Source of the DNA: Verrucomicrobiota bacterium
GTDB lineage: Bacteria > Verrucomicrobiota > Verrucomicrobiia > Opitutales > Opitutaceae
Reading direction: 5' to 3'
Assembly: GCA_023416735.1 (NCBI GenBank)
Contig: JAEZGX010000002.1
Coordinates: 1-64,000 of the forward strand
DNA: 64,000 bases
The notes below the pieces were generated by a model. That model was not told where the DNA came from, searched no databases, and was given only the letters and a program-made list of their open reading frames with translations. Positions 35,894 through 44,653 of the stretch are shown one piece after another (position 1 is the stretch's first letter; every line of letters begins with the position of its first letter). The translations under genes were made by a program, and so were the position numbers.

Positions 35894-36708
35894 GCGGGAG
35901 ACGCGATCTCGACGAAGCGACGTTCGAGCCCGGTTTCGCTCGCGGTGCACACGACGAAACCTTTTGCAGGGTGCCCGTCGTGATTCGTGCGTTGCAATGC
36001 GCAGCATCGACCGGTGATCAGCGTTGCGCCTTGGTGATGTTTCTCGGTGAGCCCGTGATAATGTCCGCTGAGAACGGCCTGGACGTTGTGATTGAGGAGC
36101 CGCGAGAGCACGGCGTCGGCGTTCAGTGGACGGAACGCGACCTCCTCGCCGAGGGGGAAATGCGTGAAAAGCACGAGCGGTTGCGCGCGATCTACGCGAC
36201 GGAGCACGTCATCGAGGAACTGCAATGATGCGTCCGAGATCGACGTGTGCTGCCAGCGTTGCCCGTCAGTCGAATCGAGGCCGATGAACTGCCAGCCTTC
36301 GTGTTCGAAGTGATAGTTGAGTTGATGCGGAAACACCTCCTCGTAGGCGGAACGGTCATCGGCACGGCCGTAGTCGTGATTTCCGATCTGATAGTAAACC
36401 GGCGCGCCCAACTCGGAAAATAATTCACGGACCGCGATGAGTTTTCGGCGGCTGCAGCTTTCGACGAGATCGCCGAGGTGCAGACAGAAGGCAGGCGACT
36501 CGAGCCGCATTTGTCGCACCGCCTGCTGCAGCCAGACGTGGCAGGTTTCGTCGACGTAGTGAGTGTCGTTGACGACGACGAACGTGAAACGGGATTTGGG
36601 CCGGGCGACACCGGCGGCGCGCAAAGTGCCGGGCCAGATCCCGAGAGCGAGCAGGCTCGCGAGCGACAGGGTTTTAACGGATTCGCGACGGGTGAGGAGA
36701 GCCGGCAT
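35890..36708 (-). CDS. Tat-exported metallophosphoesterase
   Basis: This 272-residue protein starts with a twin-arginine signal (TRRESVKTLSLASLLALG). It shows all calcineurin-like motifs in order: VNDTHY (D-x-H), LHLGDLVE (GD), YQIGNHD (GNHD), THFPLGE and LSGHYHG (GHxH). Such enzymes hydrolyse phosphomonoesters or diesters with a two-metal centre. Its stop codon shares the four bases TTAA (35890-35893) with the stop of the convergent GH42-like gene. It is 18 bases downstream of the alpha-galactosidase gene, so it is the third gene of the minus-strand operon. Confidence 0.9.
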   Translation of the reverse strand: MPALLTRRESVKTLSLASLLALGIWPGTLRAAGVARPKSRFTFVVVNDTHYVDETCHVWLQQAVRQMRLESPAFCLHLGDLVESCSRRKLIAVRELFSELGAPVYYQIGNHDYGRADDRSAYEEVFPHQLNYHFEHEGWQFIGLDSTDGQRWQHTSISDASLQFLDDVLRRVDRAQPLVLFTHFPLGEEVAFRPLNADAVLSRLLNHNVQAVLSGHYHGLTEKHHQGATLITGRCCALQRTNHDGHPAKGFVVCTASETGLERRFVEIASPA

Positions 36709-36726
36709 GAGAAAGGGGGGGCGTAT

Positions 36727-38874
36727 TCACCGGAGCACGGCGACACCGCCCTGCCATGGCGGCGGCGAATCGAGAAGGAGTTGGGAAGCGTTGAGCGAGA
36801 GTGCGGGCGCGTCGGCGGTGAAGTGGCGTTCGATCCCGCGGGCGTCGATATCCGGGATTTCGATACGCGTGGGTGGGGAAGCGAACGTGTGCCACACCAC
36901 GATTGTCGTGGAGGCTGTCGGAGAATGAAACGCGACCGCCTGCCAGCCTGTGAGCTGCCGATACGAGGAGCCGGTGACACCATGGCGGCGAAACGATGCT
37001 TTCGCGATGATCGGGGCGATCTCGCCGTGAAGGGCGATGGCTTCGCGAACGAACTCCCACGCATCACCTGACAACGTATGCGCGTCGCCCGACAGACACA
37101 TGCGACCGAGGAAGGTGGCGGCGAGCGAGTAGGCGAGGCGTGCGCGATCGTCGTCACGGCGCAGGACGGCCCAGATTTGATTTTGCGCGGGCGGCAGAAC
37201 GGCGAGCTGGTTTGCGGCGATGACGGGCAAGTCAGGCGTCTCGTGTGCGTCGGAGAACGACGTCATCGCGGTGAGCGCGATCATCGACGGCTCGGCACGG
37301 TGTCCGCCGGAGGAGCAATTTTCGATCACCAGTTCCGGCAACGCGGTGCGCAAGCGTTGGAAGAATCGTTGGACGCCATCGAGATGTTGCCGCAGACCCT
37401 CGCCCGGCGATTCGGCGCCGTCGCAACCGAGTCCGATGGAGTCGTTGTAGTCCACCTTGAGGTAGCCGAAGTTGTTTTCCCGGAGCAGCGAGATGACACG
37501 CGCTTCGAGATATTCATGAACCCACGGATCGCGGAAATCCCAGAAACGTCGGCTGCCGACCTGCAGTGGAACGCCGTCGCGGTGCAGTTGGTGAGAAGTC
37601 GCGTGCCAGGCGAGGGAACCCGGCGTGGCGACTTCGAATTCGAACCAGAGCCCGGGAATGAGACCGCGTTGACGGATGGCCTCGGTGGTGGCGCGCAGGC
37701 CTTGTGGGAAAGCGGTGCGGTCCACGATCCAGTCGCCGTTTTGCTGGATGCCATCGTCGGGCCGCTGGGCCCAACCATCGTCGATCACGAGGTAGCGCAC
37801 GCCGGAGCCGCGCAGCCGGTCAGCGAGCGCGATGAGGTTGTCGTGAGTGGGCGAGCCCCACGACGTGCACCATTCGTTGAAGATGACCGGGAGCGGTTGA
37901 TCGGCGGCGGGCTGAAGGAGTCGGGAGCGGCGGGCGGGCGATTGGAGACGCGCGCAAGTGTCTTCGAGCGAGCCGAGACTGACGGTGAGGGTCGCCGTCG
38001 GCGTGGTGAAGCTTTCGCCGGGTGCGAGCGTTTTCCACCAATGGCCAAATTCGCGGTCGGCGAGTCCGCCGGCGAGACTCACTTGATCGGCGCGCCGGCG
38101 GACCTCGAGTTGCCAGGAACCCGGATGGGAAAGTGACGCGCCCCAGAAGACTCCCGCGGCGCGATCCTCGAGGAAGCAGAGAGGCAGATAGCCGTTCGCG
38201 GGCATCGAGCCCACCTGACCGAAGCGCTCGGCGCGAACGCCGTGACCGACCCACGAACGCTCGAGGTTTAAATCCTCAAGACGACGAGAATCGAGCCGGC
38301 CTTCAGCGCTCCAGGCGCTGCGAAAACGATGCAGCCAAAGACGATTGGACGCTTCATCGGGCGCGAACGGCGTGATGCCGCCGAGACAGAACGATGTGAG
38401 CAACTGGACGGTGACAGCCTGTTCGCTGTCGTTGCGCAAGGTGGTGCGAACCGAAACGCACGGATCGCCGGCTTCGTGAGTCAGTTCGTGAAAGGCGAGC
38501 AGATGCTCGTCGGTGGCCAGCGTGGTTTGAATCGTGGTGCGATCGCCTTGGTCGCTGCGATGTTGCTCGCGGAGGCGAAACGGGTTTTGCGCGGCGGCTT
38601 GAAGGGAGCGACCGCCGGAGAATGCGCCGGGATAAGGCGTCCGTTGCAATTGCACCTGAACGAGCGGCGCCACCTCCCACGCGGTGACGGGTTGCCAGTG
38701 GGCGGGCAGATTTCTGATGACTGGATCGTCGAGATACTCGCGTGGCGTGACAACAGCGTCGACCCGCGCGGCGGGCACCAGCGACAACCCGAGGTGCTCC
38801 GGCTGGTTCTCCGGCGCGTGATAGCGGACGACGAGGTCGCCGAACTGGAATTCGCTATGACGTCGGAGAGGCAT
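36727..38874 (-). CDS. GH36 alpha-galactosidase-like enzyme
   Basis: Translation most likely starts at the ATG at 38874, four bases after the upstream stop, giving 715 residues. A further upstream in-frame start would overlap that gene. There is no signal peptide. An N-terminal beta-supersandwich precedes a GH36 barrel with VIFNEWCTSWGSPTHDN, YLVIDDGWAQ, GLWFEFEVATPGS, FGYLKVDYND (nucleophile Asp475), VIENCSSGGHR and MTSFSDAHETPD (acid/base Asp). The family hydrolyses terminal alpha-galactosides. As part of the operator-flanked operon at 41006 it supports a galactoside substrate for the LacI locus. Confidence 0.9.
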   Translation of the reverse strand: MPLRRHSEFQFGDLVVRYHAPENQPEHLGLSLVPAARVDAVVTPREYLDDPVIRNLPAHWQPVTAWEVAPLVQVQLQRTPYPGAFSGGRSLQAAAQNPFRLREQHRSDQGDRTTIQTTLATDEHLLAFHELTHEAGDPCVSVRTTLRNDSEQAVTVQLLTSFCLGGITPFAPDEASNRLWLHRFRSAWSAEGRLDSRRLEDLNLERSWVGHGVRAERFGQVGSMPANGYLPLCFLEDRAAGVFWGASLSHPGSWQLEVRRRADQVSLAGGLADREFGHWWKTLAPGESFTTPTATLTVSLGSLEDTCARLQSPARRSRLLQPAADQPLPVIFNEWCTSWGSPTHDNLIALADRLRGSGVRYLVIDDGWAQRPDDGIQQNGDWIVDRTAFPQGLRATTEAIRQRGLIPGLWFEFEVATPGSLAWHATSHQLHRDGVPLQVGSRRFWDFRDPWVHEYLEARVISLLRENNFGYLKVDYNDSIGLGCDGAESPGEGLRQHLDGVQRFFQRLRTALPELVIENCSSGGHRAEPSMIALTAMTSFSDAHETPDLPVIAANQLAVLPPAQNQIWAVLRRDDDRARLAYSLAATFLGRMCLSGDAHTLSGDAWEFVREAIALHGEIAPIIAKASFRRHGVTGSSYRQLTGWQAVAFHSPTASTTIVVWHTFASPPTRIEIPDIDARGIERHFTADAPALSLNASQLLLDSPPPWQGGVAVLR

Positions 38875-38878
38875 GTTG

Positions 38879-40945
38879 TTAGCCGGCCGAGCGGCTGAAG
38901 TAGCGTGGGACTTCGAGCAAAAGGCGGCCTTTGGTGGCCGGAAGCAGGAACGAGTTGTCCGGCGCCCGCTCAAGCACATCGCCGTTGAAGACCCGCACCT
39001 GGCGAACCGTATCCGGGAGCTGGAGACGTTCGCCGGCGAAGCTCATCCGCTCTTCGAGCACCTCGCTTTCGAGGGCTTTTCGGACGGGGACGTAGTGCAG
39101 CAGCGTGAGCAACAAGGTGGAACCTCGGCGGCGCGGATAAACGCCGATCGTGGTCGGCAGATCGTGGCCAAACGGGGCGTCGCCGATCAGAGTCTGCATC
39201 GTGCGCCGCCAGACGTCGCGCAGGGCGATGTTTCCCACTTCGCGGTATTCGCGAAAGACGGGGTCCGCGAAATAGACGAAATTTTTTCCGGCGACCACGG
39301 CCGGAAAACGGTCGGGCTGGGCAACGGGCGGCGTCTGGAAATGAGAGCAGAATTTCAGATCCGTGCGCTGAAAGTAGGGCGGCACGCGGTGAACGAGCAC
39401 GCGAGTTTTTCTGCCGGCGACGACGTTGGTGCCTTGGGAGTAAACCACGCGATCGCTCGCCGAGAGTTCCGGCCAGAACGATTGGTCCGCGCGCCAGTAG
39501 GTTGGAAATGCGGGTGTTTCTCCGGCGAAACGAAGAGGAAGGAAATCGAGCGCCCAGCGGCCGTTTTCGTCGCGCCCGGCGTGATGCGAAAGCAGCAGTT
39601 TGCCGCCACGCTTGTAATACGTTTCGAGGGCGCGCCGCAGGCGCGGGGTGATGGTCGTGGCGTCGGGAAGCAGCAGCAGCGCATAGCCGTCGAGCGGGTC
39701 CGCGTCGTCGAGCACGGCGCAGTCGTAGTGGCTTTCCTCGCACATCAGCACGGCGCCCTCATCGCTTTTCGCCGCGACGTGAGAGGCGCGGCCGGTGTCG
39801 TGGGCGGTGAGGATGCCAACGTGTTGAAGGGCGCTGCTGCCCGAGTAGAACGATTCGGCCGCGGCGCATTGCGCGTAAACGTCACCGATAAGCTGATACG
39901 CGGCGGGATCGAGACGTCCGCGGGGCGGCAGTTGGTCGCCGACGGAGTTTCCACCGCCGAGGGCCTGGGCGCGGAAGCATTCGTATTCGAGTGCGGCGGG
40001 CGGTTTGATGCCGCCGAAATCACCCCACATTTTTTGGAAGCGGCCGGTCATGCCGATCCAATCTTTTTTCCAGCGACCGGCGCTGCGGGCTGCGCGAGGG
40101 AAATGGTGATAGCCCCAGAAGCCCGATGGCAGCGATTCGATCTCGAAATGCGTCATGTGCCGGCTGCGGCGGCGCGCGCCGAGTCGCGCATCGATCGTCG
40201 GATCGAAGACGGAGTTGTAGAACACCGTCGCCTTGCGCGCGCGAGATTTCACCAGCGACGTGAAACGCGAGCAGAACTCTTTCTGGGCGAACGTCTGGAA
40301 GCGTTGAAACGTGGCCTCATCGTTTCCGAGCAGCCCGTGGCGGTGACGCAACGCGAGCGAGGCTTCGGAGTGGTGGGCGAGGTGATCGTGGAAGACGATG
40401 TCGAAAAAAAGGCCGTCGACCTCGTAACGCTCGAGCAACTCGCGCACGTGAGCTTCGAGGTAGTCTTGATAATCGGGGTGGCACCAGTCGTTGAAATGCC
40501 AACCGCCGGGATGCGGCGGCTTGGTGTGATCGGCATTGCCGGCGCGGGCGAACGTGCCATCGGCGCGCACCTGGCGCCACGCGGGGAACCGCTGGGCGAC
40601 ATCTTCTTCCCAGGCGACCGTGGTGTAGAGCGGCGCGCGGATGCCCGCCCGGTGAAGCGCCTCGATCATTTCGCCGAGGAGATCACGACCGCGAAGGGCG
40701 GGATGAGAAGTCCCGGTCTTCGTCGGGTAGTAGCACATGCCGTGGTGGCACTTGGCGAAAACGGTGACGCTGTTGACGTGGGATTTTTGGAGCGTGGTGA
40801 CGAACGCTGCGGGATCGAATTCACAACCCACGTCAGGGATGAAGGGGGAGGTGTGAAAATCCAGGTGAACCTGCCGGAGTGGCAACGAGAGGCGGGGCGA
40901 GTGGGCTGCGGCGGATAAACGGTGAGAGCGAGGCATCGGAGGCAC
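38879..40945 (-). CDS. Glycoside hydrolase of GHL6/GH151-like type
   Basis: This 688-residue protein has no clear signal peptide. It opens with VHLDFHTSPFIPDVG and TVFAKCHHGMCYYPT, then RYEVDGLFFDIVFHDHLAHHS and FYNSVF, the recognisable blocks of the GHL6 family, related to GH151 alpha-L-fucosidases. A GATase-like middle domain (YALLLLPDATTITPRLRRALE, then GGKLLLSHHAG) and a C-terminal beta-domain follow. The start could also be the next in-frame Met three codons on. It is the first gene of the minus-strand operon, with an operator 61 bases upstream. The sugar specificity is uncertain. Confidence 0.7.
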   Translation of the reverse strand: MPPMPRSHRLSAAAHSPRLSLPLRQVHLDFHTSPFIPDVGCEFDPAAFVTTLQKSHVNSVTVFAKCHHGMCYYPTKTGTSHPALRGRDLLGEMIEALHRAGIRAPLYTTVAWEEDVAQRFPAWRQVRADGTFARAGNADHTKPPHPGGWHFNDWCHPDYQDYLEAHVRELLERYEVDGLFFDIVFHDHLAHHSEASLALRHRHGLLGNDEATFQRFQTFAQKEFCSRFTSLVKSRARKATVFYNSVFDPTIDARLGARRRSRHMTHFEIESLPSGFWGYHHFPRAARSAGRWKKDWIGMTGRFQKMWGDFGGIKPPAALEYECFRAQALGGGNSVGDQLPPRGRLDPAAYQLIGDVYAQCAAAESFYSGSSALQHVGILTAHDTGRASHVAAKSDEGAVLMCEESHYDCAVLDDADPLDGYALLLLPDATTITPRLRRALETYYKRGGKLLLSHHAGRDENGRWALDFLPLRFAGETPAFPTYWRADQSFWPELSASDRVVYSQGTNVVAGRKTRVLVHRVPPYFQRTDLKFCSHFQTPPVAQPDRFPAVVAGKNFVYFADPVFREYREVGNIALRDVWRRTMQTLIGDAPFGHDLPTTIGVYPRRRGSTLLLTLLHYVPVRKALESEVLEERMSFAGERLQLPDTVRQVRVFNGDVLERAPDNSFLLPATKGRLLLEVPRYFSRSAG

Positions 40946-41005
40946 GCGATTAGGTGCTGGTGGAAAAATTCTGCACTGGCAAAGCGGATACGAGAGAGGG
41001 CGGAT

Positions 41006-41016
41006 TTAACCGTTAA
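41006..41016. promoter_or_regulatory. LacI operator TTAACCGTTAA in a divergent promoter region
   Basis: This perfect motif in ATTTAACCGTTAATT lies between the minus-strand glycosidase operon (start 40945) and the plus-strand oxidoreductase (start 41110). One bound repressor could control both directions. Confidence 0.68.
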
Positions 41017-41109
41017 TTGGAGCGGATGGAGCGAGGCCGGTTGCGACGTTGGTCTGGGCTTCTGAACTCTCGGATTGCCGTCGGCGGGAGTGGCGGCTCA
41101 GTTCAGAGC

Positions 41110-42477
41110 ATGAGTTTCAATCGTCGTGAGTTCATCGTTCAATCTGCGCTGGCCTCCGCTGCGGCGCTGGTGCTGCCGTCGCTGACCTCCTGCCTGGCTC
41201 CGCGCGCAAGCGTGCGGCGTCCGGATCCGTCGGGACGGATCAATCTTGGCGTGATCGGATACGGCACGATCGCGTTCTCCACGGTGCCGAACTTTCTCGC
41301 GGATCCCCGCGTGCAGGTGGTCGCGGTTGCCGATCCGGTGTCGGAATTGGGCAACTATGGCTATTCGGGTGAAGCGCGGGGCGGACGATTGGTGGGGCAG
41401 CGGACGGTGGAGGCGTTTTACGCGGAGCATCAGCCGAGCGGGTCGTTCAAAGGCTGCCGGGTTTACGAAGACTTCCGCGAGATGCTCGCGCGCGAGGATT
41501 TGGACGCGATCTACATCGCGACACCGGACCACTGGCATTGTGCGGCGACGTTGATCGGAGCGAAGCAGGGCAAGCACATCTATACGCAGAAACCGCTTTC
41601 GCTCACGGTGGAAGAAGGGCAGCGGATGACGCAGGCCGTGCGCGATGCGGGCGTGACGTTTCAGACGGGTTCGCAGCAGCGGAGTTCGACGCATTTTCGC
41701 ACGGCGTGCGAATTGATCCGCAACGGACGCATCGGGCGCGTGAAGAATGTGAAGATCGGTTTCAGCGGCGGACACACAAACTGGTCCCGGCTGGGCGATC
41801 GCAAACAGCCCGAGGCAGTTCCGCCGGAGTTGAATTGGGATTTGTGGCTAGGGCCGGCGCCGAAGCGCGATTATGCGCCCGCGCTGCTGCAGCTCAACTG
41901 GCGTCACAACTTCGATTACTCGGGCGGCTTCATCACCGACTGGGGGGCGCATCACCTCGACATCCTCCAATGGGCGCTTGGCACCGACGATTCCGGGCCG
42001 GTGAGCATCGAGAATATAAAAGCGACGCTGCCGCCGGAGACGGATCTGTATAACACCCCGACGGAGTTTTCGTTCGACGTCGTGTATGCAAACGGAGTTC
42101 GGGCGAATGTGGCGCACGACAATCGCAACGGGCTGTTGTTCGAAGGCGAAGACGGACGCTCGATCTTTGTCGCGCGCGGAATTCTAGAGTCGAATCCGGA
42201 CAGCGTGCGCCGCGAACGCATCGGGCCGGGCGAAGTCCGTCTCTACGAGAGCAACATGCACGAGAAGAATTTCGTCGACTGCATCTACAGCGGGGAATCG
42301 ACGATTACGCCGGTGGAGATCGGCCATCGTTCGATCTCGATCGCGCACCTCGCGAACATCGCAATCCGCCTCGGACGTTCGAGCCTGCGCTGGGATCCGG
42401 CGACGGAAAGCGTGCTCAACGATCCGGACGCGAACCGGATGCTCTCGCGTCCGATGCGCAAGGCCTACGCGGTCTGA
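41110..42477 (+). CDS. Tat-exported Gfo/Idh/MocA-family oxidoreductase
   Basis: The chosen ATG gives 455 residues with a Tat signal directly at the start (FNRREFIVQSALASAAALVLP). A lipobox-like LTSC follows, so the protein may be a lipoprotein. An upstream TTG frame would place 31 unlikely residues before it. The Rossmann region shows LGVIGYGTIAFSTVPN, then YIATPDHWHCAATL and GKHIYTQKPLSLTVEEG, where the usual Glu of EKP is Gln. FDYSGGFITDWGAHHLDIL lies in the C-terminal domain. Exported relatives include glycoside-acting NAD-dependent enzymes. It probably acts on a periplasmic sugar. Confidence 0.88.
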   Translation: MSFNRREFIVQSALASAAALVLPSLTSCLAPRASVRRPDPSGRINLGVIGYGTIAFSTVPNFLADPRVQVVAVADPVSELGNYGYSGEARGGRLVGQRTVEAFYAEHQPSGSFKGCRVYEDFREMLAREDLDAIYIATPDHWHCAATLIGAKQGKHIYTQKPLSLTVEEGQRMTQAVRDAGVTFQTGSQQRSSTHFRTACELIRNGRIGRVKNVKIGFSGGHTNWSRLGDRKQPEAVPPELNWDLWLGPAPKRDYAPALLQLNWRHNFDYSGGFITDWGAHHLDILQWALGTDDSGPVSIENIKATLPPETDLYNTPTEFSFDVVYANGVRANVAHDNRNGLLFEGEDGRSIFVARGILESNPDSVRRERIGPGEVRLYESNMHEKNFVDCIYSGESTITPVEIGHRSISIAHLANIAIRLGRSSLRWDPATESVLNDPDANRMLSRPMRKAYAV

Positions 42478-42499
42478 GCGGCCTCGCGTTTTACGTGAA

Positions 42500-42523
42500 T
42501 CTCTCCCGCAGAGGCGGGAGAGA
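42500..42523 (+). promoter_or_regulatory. Strong ten-pair hairpin between oxidoreductase and heparinase-like genes
   Basis: TCTCTCCCGC and GCGGGAGAGA pair perfectly around an AGAG loop. No T tract follows, so it is more likely an attenuator, RNA-stability or processing element than an intrinsic terminator. It lies 23 bases after the oxidoreductase stop and 38 bases before the next start. Confidence 0.5.
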
Positions 42524-42560
42524 CTTGCCGCGTGCATTCGCGCGGGCCAGCAGTGGAACC

Positions 42561-44417
42561 ATGATGATGCGAATCGTTGGTTTCTTCGCGATGTGGATCG
42601 TGACGGGCGCGGCGGTGAGCGGGGCCGCCCAGCAGCAGCAGGTCGGCGAAGGCGATCTGCTCGCGAACCTTCGCGCGGATCACCCGCGGCTGCTGGCGAC
42701 GGCGGACGATTGGGCGAGGATTCGCCAGCAGGGGCAGAGCGACGCGGTGTTCGTGCGCGTTCATGCGACGCTGCTGGAGGAAGCGCGCGAATTGCTGCCC
42801 ATGCCGCCGCTGGAGCGGACGATCGTGGGCCGTCGCTTGCTGGGCGTTTCGCGAAGTTTGCTGCGCCGCACGATGACGCTGGCGTATGCGTGGCAGGTGA
42901 CGGGCGAGCGCGAGTTCGCGCAGCGCGCGGAGAAGGAGATGCTCGCGGCAGCGGCTTTTTCGGATTGGAATCCCAGTCACTTTCTCGACGTGGGCGAGGC
43001 GGCGACGGCGCTCGCGCTCGGCTACGATTGGATTTTCGACGCGCTGCCGGAGGAATCTCGCGCGACGATCCGACGCGCCCTCGTCGAGAAAGCGTTGCAA
43101 CCGGGGCTCGATCCCGCGTCGCCGCATAATTGGTGGCATCGGGCGGACAACAATTGGAGTCAGGTGTGTTTCGGCGGTTTGACGCTGGCGGCGCTCACAG
43201 TCGCGGAGGAGGAGCCGGAGCTTGCGCGCGACCTTTTGGCGAAGGCAAAAGCGGGAATTCGATATGGTTTGATCCCCTATGCTCCCGATGGGGTTTATCC
43301 GGAAGGCCCTTCCTACTGGGTTTATGGCACAACGTATCAGGCGGTGATGCTTGCGGCACTCGAAACTGCGCTGGGGACGGACTGGGGGCTCTCGGCGAGC
43401 GAAGGGTTCATGCCGAGCGCGGGTGCGTTTCTGCAGACGATCGGACCGACGGGAGCATTCTATAATCACGGCGACGGCGGCGAACGAGCGGGGCATCAGG
43501 CGGTGGTCTATTGGTTCGCCCGCAAGATCGACGATCCGGGTCTGGCGTTGTTCAACCTGCGCGAACTCGCCGGCGACGAGCTTACGCAACCGTCGGACCG
43601 CCGCAGCTGGCTGTTCCCATTGACGGCGGTGTGGTGGCCGGAGGCGGGCGCGGTGGAGACTGCACCGAAGCTACCGCTGCGCTATGCCGGCCGCGGAATG
43701 AACCCAATCGTGGCGTTTCGCGAGTCGTGGACGGATCGCAACAGCCTCTATCTCGCGTTCAAAGGCGGGGCTGCGGAATTGAATCACGCGCACATGGACG
43801 CAGGCTCGTTCGTTCTCGAAAGGGACGGCGTGCGTTGGGCGATCGATCTCGGATTGCAGGATTATCACTCGCTGGAATCGAAAGGCGTGGACCTGTGGAA
43901 TCGCGCGCAGGACTCACAGCGCTGGCAGGTGTATCGGTTAAACAATCACAGCCACAGCACGCTGACGATCGACGGTGAACTCCATCGCGTCGACGGACAC
44001 GCAATCCTTCACGGATTCGATCCGGGAGCGAACGTCCCGCAGGCGAGCCTGGATCTGTCCGACGTTTTCCGCGGACAGGCCGAGCAGGTGCAGCGCACCT
44101 ATCGTTGGCTGCCTGGGCGGCGCGTTGCCATCGAAGACCGGCTGAGCGGATTGCAGCCGGGCGCGCGCGTGCGCTGGCAGTTTCCGACGCGGGCGGAAAT
44201 CGTGGTGAACGGCCGCGAAGCGGTGCTGAAGCAGGAAGGGCGGGAGTTAAAGGTGCGTCTTTCCGGCCCAGACGACGTGTCCTTCTTCGTTGAGCCCGCG
44301 GCTCCGCCGCCCGATGATTTCAACGCCGCGAATCCCGGCGTGAGTTTGCTCGCCGCCATTATCACGGCGCCGGCCGGCGGGGCCGTGCAATTCGAAGTGA
44401 CATTCGGAAGCGACTGA
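42561..44417 (+). CDS. Heparinase II/III-like polysaccharide lyase, exported
   Basis: From the first ATG of the ATGATGATG cluster at 42561 the protein is 618 residues. This start avoids the hairpin and gives a clean signal peptide ending SGAAQ. An alpha/alpha-toroid domain (about residues 30-340) contains HNWWHRADNNWSQVCFGG and PEGPSYWVYGTTYQ. A beta-sandwich of heparinase II/III type (about 370-600) contains AAELNHAHMDAGSFVLERDG and NHSHSTLTIDGE, with the His residues used in lyases. It would cleave a uronic-acid-containing polysaccharide. It follows the oxidoreductase, so it may belong to the LacI regulon. Confidence 0.85.
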   Translation: MMMRIVGFFAMWIVTGAAVSGAAQQQQVGEGDLLANLRADHPRLLATADDWARIRQQGQSDAVFVRVHATLLEEARELLPMPPLERTIVGRRLLGVSRSLLRRTMTLAYAWQVTGEREFAQRAEKEMLAAAAFSDWNPSHFLDVGEAATALALGYDWIFDALPEESRATIRRALVEKALQPGLDPASPHNWWHRADNNWSQVCFGGLTLAALTVAEEEPELARDLLAKAKAGIRYGLIPYAPDGVYPEGPSYWVYGTTYQAVMLAALETALGTDWGLSASEGFMPSAGAFLQTIGPTGAFYNHGDGGERAGHQAVVYWFARKIDDPGLALFNLRELAGDELTQPSDRRSWLFPLTAVWWPEAGAVETAPKLPLRYAGRGMNPIVAFRESWTDRNSLYLAFKGGAAELNHAHMDAGSFVLERDGVRWAIDLGLQDYHSLESKGVDLWNRAQDSQRWQVYRLNNHSHSTLTIDGELHRVDGHAILHGFDPGANVPQASLDLSDVFRGQAEQVQRTYRWLPGRRVAIEDRLSGLQPGARVRWQFPTRAEIVVNGREAVLKQEGRELKVRLSGPDDVSFFVEPAAPPPDDFNAANPGVSLLAAIITAPAGGAVQFEVTFGSD

Positions 44418-44519
44418 GTGGTTCGAGCAAGTCGGGGCGGGCTGTCTTCTGGGCCTGCGAGACCGGCGCGTATGTCCCTGACGTCGGCCTTGGCGGCGGC
44501 GCATGAAAACGTTCCAGGG

Positions 44520-44537
44520 ATTTCATCGTGATGAAAT
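44520..44537. promoter_or_regulatory. Eighteen-base inverted repeat before the large receptor
   Basis: ATTTCATC and GATGAAAT are perfect arms around GT, 116 bases before the receptor start. It lacks a T run and is placed like an operator. It resembles neither of the other two operator families. Confidence 0.45.
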
Positions 44538-44596
44538 TTCACCCGATTGCTCGTTGCGGCCGCTCAAGCAGGTTCGCGCCGACCCACCGGCCTGAG

Positions 44597-44615
44597 GTGT
44601 TCCCATTGCGAACAC
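44597..44615. promoter_or_regulatory. GTGTTC-N7-GAACAC dyad before the large receptor
   Basis: Perfect six-base arms flank CCATTGC, 38 bases before the receptor start. The 44520 repeat lies only 59 bases upstream, so the two may work together in this 236-base intergenic region. Confidence 0.35.
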
Positions 44616-44653
44616 TTTAGCGCCGACCATGCCCCACAAGAACCCTCGAGCCA

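Noticed and set aside
38875..38979. N-terminal extension of the alpha-galactosidase gene
   Set aside because: The extra 35 residues would overlap the upstream gene, look out of frame in composition and are absent from the family. The ATG at 38874, four bases after the upstream stop, is preferred.
44597..44615. GTGTTC-N7-GAACAC as a LexA (SOS) box
   Set aside because: The spacing does not fit the inverted LexA motifs I know, and the downstream gene is a sugar receptor with no DNA-repair link. It is kept only as an unassigned dyad.
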